From Lachnospiraceae bacterium (lineage in GTDB: Bacteria; Bacillota; Clostridia; Lachnospirales; Lachnospiraceae), in NCBI GenBank assembly GCA_022845955.1, contig AP025576.1, positions 4,154,001 through 4,218,000 on the forward strand: 64,000 nucleotides of DNA, given 5' to 3'. Positions 25,963 through 34,834 of this stretch are shown piece after piece. Each line of letters starts with the position of its first letter. Position 1 is the first letter of the stretch. Under the pieces are notes generated by a model. The model did no database searches and was not told the DNA's origin. It saw nothing but the letters and a program-made list of their open reading frames with translations. The translations under genes were made by a program, and so were the position numbers.

Positions 25963-27327
25963 TTATTCTTCCCTTCTGCAGCCTTTTTCTTTTTTTCCGG
26001 AAATGAGTAAATAAGGCACCTCAAAAAGCAGCATGACGCTCCAGCCCGCCGCACAGGCAAATGCCACGCCGTATATCCCCAAAACCGGAGCCGTCACATA
26101 GGTAACCGCCACTCTTATGCCCGTCTGGATAAAGGTGCCTGCCAATGTTATCCCCATTTTCCCTCTCCCCCGGAAATACCCCTGCAGCCCATTGGTAAAG
26201 GCCGGGAAAAGATAGAAAAATGCCATGGTCTTCAGATATCTGCTTCCCAGTTCCACCACAGTCCCGCCTTCCCCGCCGCTTACAAATGCTTTCATAAGCG
26301 GTTCCCGGGCCAGGAAAACCACCAGGAAAATGAAAATCCAGTACAGGAATTCCATCAGCAGCCCTATCCGCAGGCCGTCGCGTACCCGCCCTTCCCTCTC
26401 CGTACGTATCCTGTCCGCGCCCAGGTTCTGGGCGGTAAAGGTAGTCATCCCATGGGAAATGCTCTGTTCCGGGGTAAACGCAAAATCATCCACTCTGTTC
26501 ACCGCCTGGAAAGCGGCTATCACATCCACCCCTAAAGGATTTACCGCTCCCTGGACCAGCAGCTTGCCAACCGGCTGGCAAGCCTGCTGGAGCGCCGTAA
26601 CGCCCCCATAACGGAGCGTTTTCTTCAGAAGTCCGGGATCGATACGAAAGGTCTCCTTATCCGGATGAAGCAAAGGGACCCGTTTTTTTATGTAGATCCA
26701 GGTAAGAATTGCCGATACACTTTCCGCGGCAACGGTGGTTACAGCAGAACAGACAATCCCAAACCCCAGGAAACCGATAAATATGAGATCCAGCCCTGCG
26801 TTCAGCAGGGAAGCAACCATCAGAAACTTGACCGGCGTGCCCGAATCACCCACACTTTTCAGAGCCGCTGCAAGCGCATTATAAAAGTAGGTGAAGGGTG
26901 CCCCGGAAAGAATGATCGTAAGATATACGCAGGCATCATCCAGAACACTGTCCGGCACCCGGAGCAGAACTAACAGGGGCCGGGAAAAAAGGATGCCGCA
27001 TGCGGCGACCGCCAGGGAAAAATACAGGCCGAACAAAAGGGTGGTGGACAGTTCTTTTTTCAGCTCCTCCTTACGGCCGGAACCGAAGAAGCCGCTCATC
27101 AGGACTCCCGCTCCCATACAGATACCGGATATCCCGAGAATGATGATATTCATAACCGGCCCTGCCGTTCCCAGGGCTGCCAGCGCTTCTTTTCCGATAA
27201 ACCTTCCTGCAATGATGGAATCCACTGCATTATAAGCAAGCTGAAACAGGTTCCCAACCACGAGCGGCACCGAATACCGGATCAGATGCCCTGCAATGCT
27301 TCCTTTTGTCATATCTGAGGCTGCCAT
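25963..27327 (-). CDS. MATE family efflux transporter
   Basis: A 454-residue membrane protein with 12 predicted helices. The two-lobe MATE pattern is clear: VPLVVGNLFQLAYNAVDSIIAGRFIGKEALAALG near residues 20-54, FYNALAAALKSVGDSGTPV near 147-165, and in the C-lobe TFTAQNLGADRIRTE near 295 and GLQGYFRGRGKMG near 380. It probably exports a drug or metabolite by Na+ or H+ antiport; the cargo cannot be inferred. It starts after GGAGAGGGAGC and is followed two bases later by the GH28-like gene. Confidence 0.9.
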   Translation of the reverse strand: MAASDMTKGSIAGHLIRYSVPLVVGNLFQLAYNAVDSIIAGRFIGKEALAALGTAGPVMNIIILGISGICMGAGVLMSGFFGSGRKEELKKELSTTLLFGLYFSLAVAACGILFSRPLLVLLRVPDSVLDDACVYLTIILSGAPFTYFYNALAAALKSVGDSGTPVKFLMVASLLNAGLDLIFIGFLGFGIVCSAVTTVAAESVSAILTWIYIKKRVPLLHPDKETFRIDPGLLKKTLRYGGVTALQQACQPVGKLLVQGAVNPLGVDVIAAFQAVNRVDDFAFTPEQSISHGMTTFTAQNLGADRIRTEREGRVRDGLRIGLLMEFLYWIFIFLVVFLAREPLMKAFVSGGEGGTVVELGSRYLKTMAFFYLFPAFTNGLQGYFRGRGKMGITLAGTFIQTGIRVAVTYVTAPVLGIYGVAFACAAGWSVMLLFEVPYLLISGKKEKGCRREE

Positions 27328-27458
27328 GCTCCCTCTCCTTTTCCTGTGCAGGCCCTATACCGGAAAACCGGCAGCCGCCAACGGGGTTCCACTCCCGCCC
27401 GGAGGTTCTGCCGGTCTTTCCTGGCTTTTTGTGTACAACAAGCGGGCACCGCCGCTTC

Positions 27459-28103
27459 TCAGTTATTCTCCAGCAGTTCCTTCACACAGGCCGCGATTTT
27501 ATCACACTTACAGTTTGCAAAAAAATACGCACGGAATCTGTCACCGGCAATGGCGCCCTTTACCAGCTCCTGATCCAGATTTTTCAAAATCGAGCACAGA
27601 TCATTATGGGTAACCTTTTTTACCTCATCCAGGATTTTTTTGTTGCGCTGCTCCGGGATTACCCGTTCCCTGGGGTATCCCTGTCCGCTCTCGCCTTCAA
27701 ACAGCTTCTCAAAAATATATTCCAGGTTCAGCTCCGCCCCCCATCCAAAGCCTTTGGCAAAAGGAAGGGCAATAGCGTTCCCATCGTTGATCTGGGAAAA
27801 CATATAGGCATCGGAAGGATCCACAATATGTCCGCAGAGCACGCCGGGAAAAGCGTTGCAGGCAAGCATGGCCCCTTCACCGGTGCCGCAGCCTGTAACC
27901 ACATAGTCGGCCGCTCCGGAATTCAGCAGAATGGCGGCCAGAATACCATTCTGTACATAGGTAAGCTGGTGGGTATCCTCCGCACCGTACATTCCGTAAT
28001 TGAACACCTCATGTCCTTTCGGCTCCGCTACTTTTCTAAGAACGGCCTCCACCTGGGCATTCTTTGCCGCCTGACTGTTTTCGTTAATCAATGCAATTTT
28101 CAT
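27459..28103 (-). CDS. RpiB/LacA/LacB family sugar-phosphate isomerase
   Basis: A 214-residue protein, longer than RpiB (about 150). The core motif TGCGTGEGAMLACNAFPGVLCGH near residues 70-92 carries the family's catalytic cysteine in GCGTG. The extra C-terminal 60 residues (YPRERVIPEQRNKKIL, then GDRFRAYFFANCKCD) are found in the clostridial subfamily. It should interconvert an aldose- and ketose-phosphate; which one is unknown. I prefer ATG 28103 over an upstream TTG because AAGGAGG is nine bases away. Its neighbours make a role in uronate or pectin sugars plausible. Confidence 0.85.
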   Translation of the reverse strand: MKIALINENSQAAKNAQVEAVLRKVAEPKGHEVFNYGMYGAEDTHQLTYVQNGILAAILLNSGAADYVVTGCGTGEGAMLACNAFPGVLCGHIVDPSDAYMFSQINDGNAIALPFAKGFGWGAELNLEYIFEKLFEGESGQGYPRERVIPEQRNKKILDEVKKVTHNDLCSILKNLDQELVKGAIAGDRFRAYFFANCKCDKIAACVKELLENN

Positions 28104-28358
28104 TCCCAATATCCTCCTTAAACTCGGCCGGCGGTTATTCTGTTTTTCCTGCCCGGCTGTATTGCTAAAATTATACCGTATTTTTTATGTTTTTGCTTGT
28201 CTTTTCTTTCCCTTAATCATGCATATTCTACACCTCTGCAACAGTTCAGGCTTTCTTTTCCTGTTTCCTGTGATATAATAAAAAATTGGCGGTTAAAATT
28301 AAGCCGCCGCAGTAAACTGTTATTTTAGAAGGAAAAACGAAAGACAGGGAGAAGTGGT

Positions 28359-29708
28359 ATGGATAAAGCATCTAAGACTACACTGATGACGGAAGGTTCG
28401 ATTTGGAAAAAGATTATAGCATTTGCTGTTCCTCTTTTTCTGGGGAATCTTTTCCAGCAGCTTTATAACACGGCAGATTCTTTAATTGTAGGGAACTTTC
28501 TCGGCAGCGAAGCCCTTGCCGCCGTCAGTTCTTCCGGCAGCCTGATTTTCCTTTTGGTGGGTTTTTTTAACGGCATCGCCATAGGCGCGGGAGTGGTCAT
28601 CGGAAGATACTATGGGGCGAGGCAGATTGATAAGGTGCAGAAGGCCATACATACTACCATCGCTTTCGGGCTTGCCGCCGGTGTCGCACTGACGGTAATC
28701 GGTGTTTTGCTTACGCCGCAGCTGCTGCTTTGGATGGGAACCCCGCAGGATGTCCTGCCCAATTCCATCCTTTACTTCCGGATTTATTTCTGCGGTTCCC
28801 TTGCCTTTGTCCTATATAATATTTTTGTAGGAATTCTGCAGTCCGTGGGCGACAGCAGGCATCCGCTGGTGTACCTGATCATTTCTTCCGTCGTTAACAT
28901 CCTGCTGGATTTGCTGTTCGTTGGGGTCATGGGCTTTGGCGTGGGAAGCGCGGCCATGGCTACCATCATCTCGCAGTTTGTCAGCGCCATCCTGTGTCTT
29001 CTGCGGCTGTCCAGAAGCCCGGAGGATTACCGGGTATATTTGCGTAAGATCCGTTTTGATTTCTCTTTCCTGAAGCAGATCATTCAAAACGGCCTTCCCT
29101 CCGGTTTTCAGAATTCCATCATTTCCATCGCCAATGTGGTGGTGCAGGCCAATATCAACAGCTTTGGGAAAATGGCCATGGCGGGCTGCGGGGCATACTC
29201 CAAAATAGAAGGCTTCGGTTTTCTGCCCATTACCTGTTTTGCCATGTCCATGACCACTTTTATCAGCCAGAATCTGGGGGCTGGTAAATATGACCGCGCC
29301 AAAAAAGGGGCGCGCTTCGGTATCCTTTGTTCCGTCGTAATGGCGGAGCTGGTGGGTATCCTGATTTACGGGCTTGCCCCTGTCCTGATAGCCGCCTTCA
29401 ACAACGATCCGCAGGTGGTTTCGTTTGGTACCGCCCAGGCCCGTACGGTGACCCTTTTCTATTTTTTACTTGCCTTTTCCCACTGCGTGGCAGGCATCCT
29501 GCGAGGCGCAGGGAAGGCTACAGTCCCCATGCTGGTAATGATGTGCTGCTGGTGTATTATCCGTATCACTTATATCAGCATTGCGGTAAAAATCATCCCG
29601 GTCATCAACGTGGTTTTCTGGGCATATCCCCTGACCTGGACGCTGAGTTCCCTTGTTTTTCTCATCTATTTCCTGAAAGCGGACTGGATTCACGGATTTG
29701 AGAATTAA
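28359..29708 (+). CDS. MATE family efflux transporter
   Basis: A 449-residue MATE protein with 12 predicted helices: VPLFLGNLFQQLYNTADSLIVGNFLGSEALAAVSS near residues 23-57, GVVIGRYYGARQIDKVQKAIHT near 79-100, ILQSVGDSRHPLVYL near 159-173, and TTFISQNLGAGKYDRAKKG near 300-318 with the usual C-lobe glycines. It is divergent from the RpiB-like gene; a TATAAT box (28274-28279) and a GGCGG/CCGCC hairpin lie in the 255-base leader, but no good -35 is seen. Cargo unknown. It is a single gene. Confidence 0.9.
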   Translation: MDKASKTTLMTEGSIWKKIIAFAVPLFLGNLFQQLYNTADSLIVGNFLGSEALAAVSSSGSLIFLLVGFFNGIAIGAGVVIGRYYGARQIDKVQKAIHTTIAFGLAAGVALTVIGVLLTPQLLLWMGTPQDVLPNSILYFRIYFCGSLAFVLYNIFVGILQSVGDSRHPLVYLIISSVVNILLDLLFVGVMGFGVGSAAMATIISQFVSAILCLLRLSRSPEDYRVYLRKIRFDFSFLKQIIQNGLPSGFQNSIISIANVVVQANINSFGKMAMAGCGAYSKIEGFGFLPITCFAMSMTTFISQNLGAGKYDRAKKGARFGILCSVVMAELVGILIYGLAPVLIAAFNNDPQVVSFGTAQARTVTLFYFLLAFSHCVAGILRGAGKATVPMLVMMCCWCIIRITYISIAVKIIPVINVVFWAYPLTWTLSSLVFLIYFLKADWIHGFEN

Positions 29709-29731
29709 AACGTATTGCCGCCACATCTGCT

Positions 29732-30181
29732 TTATGTATGGGAGCAGTTTCTCCGTAATTCATCGGAAATCTCCCTCCTCCCACGCATACCGAAGGTGTC
29801 GCTCCCTTTTTCGTAATCATAAATAAGAAGGCCTTCTTTATGCCTGTCCATTTCCTGAAGCACGGCCCCGTTAGGATCGAAAACTGCGGTAGGTGCGGTC
29901 TGGAAGAAGGAACTGTTATTCACAGACAAAACCGTACATACATTTTCCACCGCCCGTGTCCGCAGATGGGCTTTTATCAGCTCATAACGCGCTATATTTT
30001 CCTCCCGGGAACTATCACAGAAGGATACCAGGCACACTTCTGCCTTTTTCCTGTACAGTTCCCTGAAGAATTCCGGGAAACGGACCTTTTGGGATGCCGC
30101 AGATAAAACCGCTTTTTCCATGTGTCCGTAATTTTTCTCCATGTCCCCGCTGCCGGGGAACTGATAAAGTCCTATACGCAT
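29732..30181 (-). pseudogene. Carbon-nitrogen hydrolase (nitrilase) with internal deletion
   Basis: A 149-residue open frame that joins the two ends of a nitrilase-superfamily protein. Residues 1-34 (MRIGLYQFPGSG, then AVLSAASQKVR) are the normal beginning and residues 35-149 (FPEFFRELYRKKAEVCLVSF, LRTRAVENVCTVLSVNNSS, TAPTAVFDPNG, TFGMRGR) the normal end. About 110 residues between QKVR and FPEFFREL are missing, including the segments that carry the catalytic Glu, Lys and Cys. Intact members read CYDVRFPEFFREL, so the deletion probably joined two VR-coding stretches in frame. It cannot be an active amidase. RNA or peptide may still be made. Confidence 0.78.
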
Positions 30182-30202
30182 ATTTATTTCACCCTATGAT
30201 AT

Positions 30203-30248
30203 AAAAACGTGTTTTTTTCAAGCTAATTTTTTTTAGAAAAACGTGTTT
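30203..30248 (+). repeat. Direct repeat AAAAACGTGTTT upstream of ATPase gene
   Basis: Two identical AAAAACGTGTTT copies (30203-30214 and 30237-30248), 34 bases apart, lie just upstream of the promoter of the AAA/DUF4143 gene in a very AT-rich stretch. They may be regulator sites. Confidence 0.5.
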
Positions 30249-30255
30249 CAATTCT

Positions 30256-30284
30256 TTGTAAAACTCAGAAAAAAGTGTTATACT
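30256..30284 (+). promoter_or_regulatory. Promoter of AAA/DUF4143 gene
   Basis: TTGTAA (30256-30261) and TATACT (30279-30284) with a 17-base spacer. It excludes start codons upstream of about 30290. Confidence 0.68.
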
Positions 30285-30302
30285 ATATCTGCATCAGGAA
30301 GG

Positions 30303-31607
30303 ATGGTGATAACCTTGAAGCGAAATGCAATCAAAGACTTAATACAATGGAAAAAAAGCGCCGAACGGAAACCATTGGTATTGAAAGGTGCACGTCAGGT
30401 TGGCAAAACCTGGCTCATGAAAGAGTTCGGTAAGAGTTACTATGACAGCTATGTTTATTTCAACTTCGATGAAGAAGAGGAGCTGAAATCTATCTTTGAA
30501 ATAAACAAAAACCCGCACCGAATTATTGAACTTTTGTCCATGATCTCCGGAGAAAAGATTCTGCCTGAAAAAACGCTGGTTATTTTCGATGAGATTCAGG
30601 AATGCCCGGAAGCCCTCAACACACTCAAATATTTCAAGGAAAAGGCCAATGAATACCATGTAATCGCCGCAGGAAGCCTTCTGGGAACACTGCTTGCAAA
30701 GCCTAAATCCTACCCGGTGGGTATGGTAAATTTGCTGGATATCCATCCCCTGACCTTTGATGAGTTTCTGGAAGCAACGGAAACACCTTTGCGCACCTAT
30801 TATGACAGCATCCAAAAAGGGCAGCAGATCGAGGAAATCTTTCATAACCGTTTTCTGGAAGCCTACAACTACTATCTTATCATAGGCGGAATGCCGGAGT
30901 GTGTTTCTTCGTGGGTCAAGTACAAAGATCCGGCGAAGGTAGCACAGATTCAGAAGGAACTCATAGAGGTGTATGAAAATGACTTCTCCAAGCACAACGG
31001 GAAGGTAAACAGCGGACGGATCCTGATGGTTTTCCGAAGCATAGTATCACAGCTTGCCAAATCCAATGAAAAGTTTATGTATGGGGCAGTCCGTGACGGC
31101 GCACGGGCCAGAGACTTTGAAGAAGCGATTGAGTGGCTGGTATCTGCCGGTATGCTCAACCGCATATACAATGTATCAAAAATGGAGCATCCGCTTTCGG
31201 CTTTTGACAAATTGGAACAGTTCAAACTCTTTGTATTTGACACCGGGCTTCTCAAACACATGGCCGGGCTGGACAACAGTGCAATCCTTCTCAAAAATAA
31301 CTATCAGTTCAAAGGCCCTCTGACCGAAAACTATGTCCTGCAGCAGCTTCATGGACAATTTGAGGTAGAACCGAGGTATTATTCAGATAAAAGCGGCGAG
31401 ATTGATTTTGTAATCCAGTATGGGACAGATATCATTCCGGTGGAAACAAAGGGCGGCGATGATAAGTCTGCGCCCTCTTTCAAACGTTACCTTGCCGAAA
31501 AGCAGCCGGAATATGCCATTCGTTTTTCCAAGAGGGGGTATCTGAAAAACGGCCTCATCACCAATATACCATTATATCTTGCACGGAAGACGAAAGAACT
31601 CCTTTAA
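30303..31607 (+). CDS. AAA_14 / DUF4143 ATPase
   Basis: About 434 residues. Walker A is LKGARQVGKTWLMKEFG near residues 27-43, Walker B LVIFDEIQECPEALNTLKYF near 93-112, and the sensor region AAGSLLGTLL near 120. The C-terminal DUF4143 domain ends in SGEIDFVIQYGTDIIPVETKGG, a PD-(D/E)XK-like nuclease pattern. Such ATPases are abundant in gut anaerobes and their role is not known. The promoter at 30256-30284 places the start at ATG 30303 or TTG 30315. The gene is flanked by AT-rich sequence and a strong terminator and looks like an independent cassette, perhaps acquired. Confidence 0.85.
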   Translation: MVITLKRNAIKDLIQWKKSAERKPLVLKGARQVGKTWLMKEFGKSYYDSYVYFNFDEEEELKSIFEINKNPHRIIELLSMISGEKILPEKTLVIFDEIQECPEALNTLKYFKEKANEYHVIAAGSLLGTLLAKPKSYPVGMVNLLDIHPLTFDEFLEATETPLRTYYDSIQKGQQIEEIFHNRFLEAYNYYLIIGGMPECVSSWVKYKDPAKVAQIQKELIEVYENDFSKHNGKVNSGRILMVFRSIVSQLAKSNEKFMYGAVRDGARARDFEEAIEWLVSAGMLNRIYNVSKMEHPLSAFDKLEQFKLFVFDTGLLKHMAGLDNSAILLKNNYQFKGPLTENYVLQQLHGQFEVEPRYYSDKSGEIDFVIQYGTDIIPVETKGGDDKSAPSFKRYLAEKQPEYAIRFSKRGYLKNGLITNIPLYLARKTKELL

Positions 31608-31610
31608 GTA

Positions 31611-31649
31611 AATGCCCGTCACTGTTTGTGACTGTGACGGGCATTTTTG
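31611..31649 (+). terminator. Intrinsic terminator of AAA/DUF4143 gene
   Basis: AATGCCCGTCAC, an 11-base loop and GTGACGGGCATT form a perfect 12-bp stem followed by TTT, four bases after the stop codon. Confidence 0.88.
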
Positions 31650-31670
31650 TTCCATTTTTCTTCCCATAAT

Positions 31671-32012
31671 TTACTCCCAGCCCTTCCATATCTCCGGCCG
31701 GTACCCAACGGTGGCTTTCTTTCCGTTTCTCACGACAGGTGTCCGGATCACCTGCTGGTTTTCCAGAAGCTTCTCCGTCCTGTCCTCTTCCGCAATATAA
31801 TGCACGATTGCCAGGGCATCCTTATCCCTGCAGTTTTCATCAAGCAGGGCACTGAGTCCGCCCACCGCCTGGCTTACCGCATTCAGCTCCCCCCTACTCA
31901 TCCCTTTTTCCTTCAAATCAATATACTGGTACCGTATGCCGCGCTCATTAAAATAACGTTCGGCCTTTTTCGTATCAAAACATTTTGTCTTTCCGAAAAT
32001 CTGTATATTCAC
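31671..32012 (-). CDS. ArsC/Spx-like thioredoxin-fold protein
   Basis: A 113-residue ArsC-family protein: IQIFGKTKCFDTKKAERYFNERGI near residues 3-26 holds the single active-site cysteine (Cys11, not CXXC), and QVIRTPVVRNGKKATVGYRPE near 87-107 holds the Arg-Thr-Pro that normally supports the site. This is the YffB/Spx/ArsC branch. It could be a reductase, or a thiol protein of another kind; arsenic resistance genes are not nearby. The upstream metallo-hydrolase gene lies about 100 bases away in the same direction. Confidence 0.82.
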   Translation of the reverse strand: MNIQIFGKTKCFDTKKAERYFNERGIRYQYIDLKEKGMSRGELNAVSQAVGGLSALLDENCRDKDALAIVHYIAEEDRTEKLLENQQVIRTPVVRNGKKATVGYRPEIWKGWE

Positions 32013-32054
32013 TTTGTTCTCCTAATCCAAAAATCATGGGGGACATCCTTCCCC

Positions 32055-32123
32055 TTACCGGCATGTCATTCTTTATCGGCATGCCATTCCTCACCGGCAT
32101 GCCATTCGTCACCGGCATGCCCA
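32055..32123. repeat. 18-bp tandem repeat across the metallo-hydrolase stop codon
   Basis: Nearly four copies of an 18-bp unit (TCACCGGCATGCCATTCC and variants), 3.8 copies. The last copy covers the stop codon and the final codons of the metallo-hydrolase gene, and the others lie in the intergenic space. Each copy has a CGGCATG(C/T)C core. No spacers, so not CRISPR. Confidence 0.9.
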
Positions 32124-32732
32124 CTGCTTCAGCACAGCCGTATGTGGTTTGCTATTCCTGTTAAGCACCAGCGTATCGGTTTCATAGCGCACAACGCCGC
32201 TGCAGTAAGAAAGGAATTCTTCGCAGGTCTTAAGTACCGGAAAGCCGCTCACAGCTGTCCGGTAATGCATAGGAATCACTATCCGGGGATTGATCTCTTT
32301 AAGCACTTCACTGACAACGGAAGGCTCCGCCGTATAATAACCGCCTGCGGGAGCCATAACGGCGTCCGCCTCTCTCAAAAGCTCCATCTGCCAGTTTTCG
32401 GGGCGGCAGCCCATATCTCCCAGATGGATCACCTTCATGCCTTCCCCATGGAAAATATGGATGGAATTCGTCCCGCGCTTACGGCCGCAATCCGCATCAT
32501 GCCAGCTTTCCACAGCTTCGATGCCGAAAGGGCTGCGTACAAAGCTTTCCGCAATTGTCACGCAGGAGTCCCCATGATGATCGCCATGCCCATGGCTGCA
32601 TAGACACAGGTTTGCCGTCACATCCAAATCTCTCAGCCCCGGTACGGAACCATTTTCGTAAGGATCCACCACAATCGAGTAATCACCGGAGCTTAGTTTA
32701 AAACAGGAATGTCCCAAATACTGTAGCTGCAT
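32109..32732 (-). CDS. MBL-fold metallo-hydrolase, UlaG-like
   Basis: A 207-residue metallo-beta-lactamase fold protein. The zinc motif HxHxDH is visible in CSHGHGDHHGD near residues 48-58, with HLGDMGC near 104 and a downstream histidine in MHYRT near 161. It resembles the small UlaG/lactamase_B_3 branch, which includes sugar lactonases, but the substrate is unknown. The start MQLQYLGHSCFKL is chosen because AAGGGGG lies eight bases upstream; the longer frame overlaps the TPM gene. Its end lies in a tandem repeat. Confidence 0.84.
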   Translation of the reverse strand: MQLQYLGHSCFKLSSGDYSIVVDPYENGSVPGLRDLDVTANLCLCSHGHGDHHGDSCVTIAESFVRSPFGIEAVESWHDADCGRKRGTNSIHIFHGEGMKVIHLGDMGCRPENWQMELLREADAVMAPAGGYYTAEPSVVSEVLKEINPRIVIPMHYRTAVSGFPVLKTCEEFLSYCSGVVRYETDTLVLNRNSKPHTAVLKQWACR

Positions 32733-32745
32733 GTAAAAAACCCCC

Positions 32746-33618
32746 TTATCTGCTGTGTCCTCCGCCTCCGTGGGATACACCGCCGCTGGAAACATGGCCT
32801 CCTCCGCCGCCGGAACCGCCGGAGCTGTTATCATCCCGCTGGATATGGCGCCTTGTTACTGTTTTATTGATAAAAATATCGCTCTGGCTGCGGATCTGCG
32901 GATGTCCGCCCGCCACATAAGTCGTTACACCGGTGGTTTTGCGTCCTTTATTCCTGCCCAGATTCACACCTATGTATACGGCTGTTGCTGCCGCCGCAAT
33001 AGCGATCATGAGAACCGCCGGAATTTCTTTTTTGCCCGTCATATCAGAATAGAACAGATTCACATATTTTGTGTAAGCCTTGTAAGGATTGCTCTCCACA
33101 TCTTCCAGCGCCTCGTTCAGAAGATCGTCGATCATAGAGCTGCTGAAACGATCCTGGGCTTTGCCGCAGGTGCTCAGCCAGGAATAGACGCTGCCGTCGC
33201 TCTCCCTGTACCAGTTGTCAAGCAGAAGGACGCCGTCTCCCTGGGGTTTGTTGTATCCGAACATATGCTCATCATAGAAATTATCCGCGTACACCATGGT
33301 ATACTGGTAAGGCTGCAGGCTGCCCAGCCGGTCCTCATAGCCTTTGGCATATTCTTCCAGGGATTCGTCCAGTGTCACCAGGACAATATCGCAGCCAGTT
33401 TCCTTTTCCCTCCTGGCAATCAGTTCACGCAGGTTGTTTTCTTCCTTCTCGGTAAGCTTATCCGCATAGTCAAAAACCCGCTCCGTGGTGGTGCATTCCG
33501 TATTGCTGCGCACCGCCTGTTTCTCTCCGGGTTTGACTAGGGATAAGAGGATAAAAACCACCGCCAGTACCAATATAATAATAAAATAAACTCTGAAATA
33601 TTTCAGATATCCCTTCAT
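32746..33618 (-). CDS. TPM domain membrane protein
   Basis: A 290-residue protein with an N-terminal membrane segment (VYFIIILVLAVVFILL near 10-25), a TPM/YgcG-type domain outside the membrane (VFDYADKLTEKEENNLRELIARREKETGCDIVLVTLD near 48-84), a second membrane segment (AVLMIAIAAAATAVYIGV near 201-218) and a glycine/histidine-rich tail (GGSGGGGGHVSSGGVSHGG). The domain has phosphatase or assembly roles in other families; here the function is unknown. It starts one base after the end of the zinc-ribbon membrane protein gene and they probably work together. Confidence 0.85.
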   Translation of the reverse strand: MKGYLKYFRVYFIIILVLAVVFILLSLVKPGEKQAVRSNTECTTTERVFDYADKLTEKEENNLRELIARREKETGCDIVLVTLDESLEEYAKGYEDRLGSLQPYQYTMVYADNFYDEHMFGYNKPQGDGVLLLDNWYRESDGSVYSWLSTCGKAQDRFSSSMIDDLLNEALEDVESNPYKAYTKYVNLFYSDMTGKKEIPAVLMIAIAAAATAVYIGVNLGRNKGRKTTGVTTYVAGGHPQIRSQSDIFINKTVTRRHIQRDDNSSGGSGGGGGHVSSGGVSHGGGGHSR

Positions 33619-33619
33619 C

Positions 33620-34603
33620 TCACAGCACCTCCAGTATTCCTTTTATAAGCAGCAAAATTATGGTAAGGCTGGCAAAAAAGGTGCCGCCGTAAGCGAATAT
33701 CCTCTTTTTACACAAGGGGGCTTTCCCGATTACCTTCCCCGTCTGTCCGTTGACAAAGCAGTCATAGTTCGTGCCTTCATAATTATAGCGGTACCGCCAG
33801 ATGGGAAGCAGCGCATATTTGGATTGCACACTGTGCATACGGACGGTTTCCTGCGCGGGGATCAGGGCCGTATATCCATTCATGGTATTGTGGAGCATAA
33901 CGGAGGCATCCTTCCTCGCACGTTCCTCCGCCCGCGGCTCCAGGGCCTCTGCCGGCTGATTATAGATCTCTCCCAGGAAGCCGGACATATATTCCGGCCG
34001 GAACTTTTCCAATGCCTCGTAACCGTAAGGTTCCATCATATCCATTACACGATCTTCCATTTCCAGAGAGGCATCTACCGGAAGCTTTTCAAAGTCCACA
34101 TCCACATCCCGGTTCACCTGGAAATAAGAGGTCTCCGTATACTCCGTATCCCCGCTGACCCAGACGCGGACCCGCGTCCCCGTCCCGGAGTAATGGCAGT
34201 CCGCTTTCATATCATACAGCCAGAAGGGTACATAGTTTCCTTCCATTTTTTCCACGGTAGCCTGGGATAAAAAAGATTCCGGTGCAAAAATACGTTTGGA
34301 AAACTCCTCCTCCAGACGCTTTACCGCCGTTTCCTTCCCCATCTTAAAGGGAAGGATTAAACGTGGTTCATAAACGCCTTCTATTCTCTCGTCAAAAATA
34401 GTATAATGGCCGCAGTATTCACATTTGACCGCACTATGATAATCTCCGGCCTCTATAGGTGCCCCGCAGTTGGCGCATAGTTCCATTCCGCCGCCCGGCG
34501 CCTCATCCTGGGTCCCTATGCCGTCGCAGTAGGGACAATGCATTGCTTTCCTGTCCGGATCGTAAACCACATTTCCGCCGCAGTTCTTGCATTTATAAAT
34601 CAT
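33620..34603 (-). CDS. Zinc-ribbon membrane protein
   Basis: A 327-residue protein. Two zinc ribbons at the N-terminus: CKNCGGNVVYDPDRKAMHCPYC near residues 4-25 and CANCGAPIEAGDYHSAVKCEYC near 43-64. A middle domain of about 200 residues follows, and there is one C-terminal membrane helix (FFASLTIILLLIKGIL). This is the form seen beside TPM/YgcG proteins in Firmicutes; no activity is assigned. It is transcribed with the TPM and metallo-hydrolase genes. A 25-bp dyad at 34673-34697 and a weak promoter precede it. Confidence 0.75.
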   Translation of the reverse strand: MIYKCKNCGGNVVYDPDRKAMHCPYCDGIGTQDEAPGGGMELCANCGAPIEAGDYHSAVKCEYCGHYTIFDERIEGVYEPRLILPFKMGKETAVKRLEEEFSKRIFAPESFLSQATVEKMEGNYVPFWLYDMKADCHYSGTGTRVRVWVSGDTEYTETSYFQVNRDVDVDFEKLPVDASLEMEDRVMDMMEPYGYEALEKFRPEYMSGFLGEIYNQPAEALEPRAEERARKDASVMLHNTMNGYTALIPAQETVRMHSVQSKYALLPIWRYRYNYEGTNYDCFVNGQTGKVIGKAPLCKKRIFAYGGTFFASLTIILLLIKGILEVL

Positions 34604-34672
34604 ATCCTGATCTCCTTCATTCGCCCGTAAGCCTGATGATTCCGCTCAGCGGGCTGCGTGATATCTGACTTG

Positions 34673-34697
34673 TAACTGTCCTGTATCTTCACAGTTA
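34673..34697. repeat. 25-bp dyad element, copy 1
   Basis: TAACTGT and ACAGTTA arms, with CTGTATCTTCACAG nested inside. The same element with one base change is at 44892-44916. On the minus strand a GAGACA-17-TAAAAT promoter lies just before it, and the zinc-ribbon gene starts 70 bases after it. Confidence 0.72.
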
Positions 34698-34834
34698 TTT
34701 TCATTTTACCATTTTCACTACGCCCTGTCTCCCGTTTTTTCCTGTTATTTTTCTCGCCATGCGGGAATAAAAATGATATAATAAAAATACTTGTACCACC
34801 GCAGCATTATTTTGCAGGAAAGGAATGTATTATT

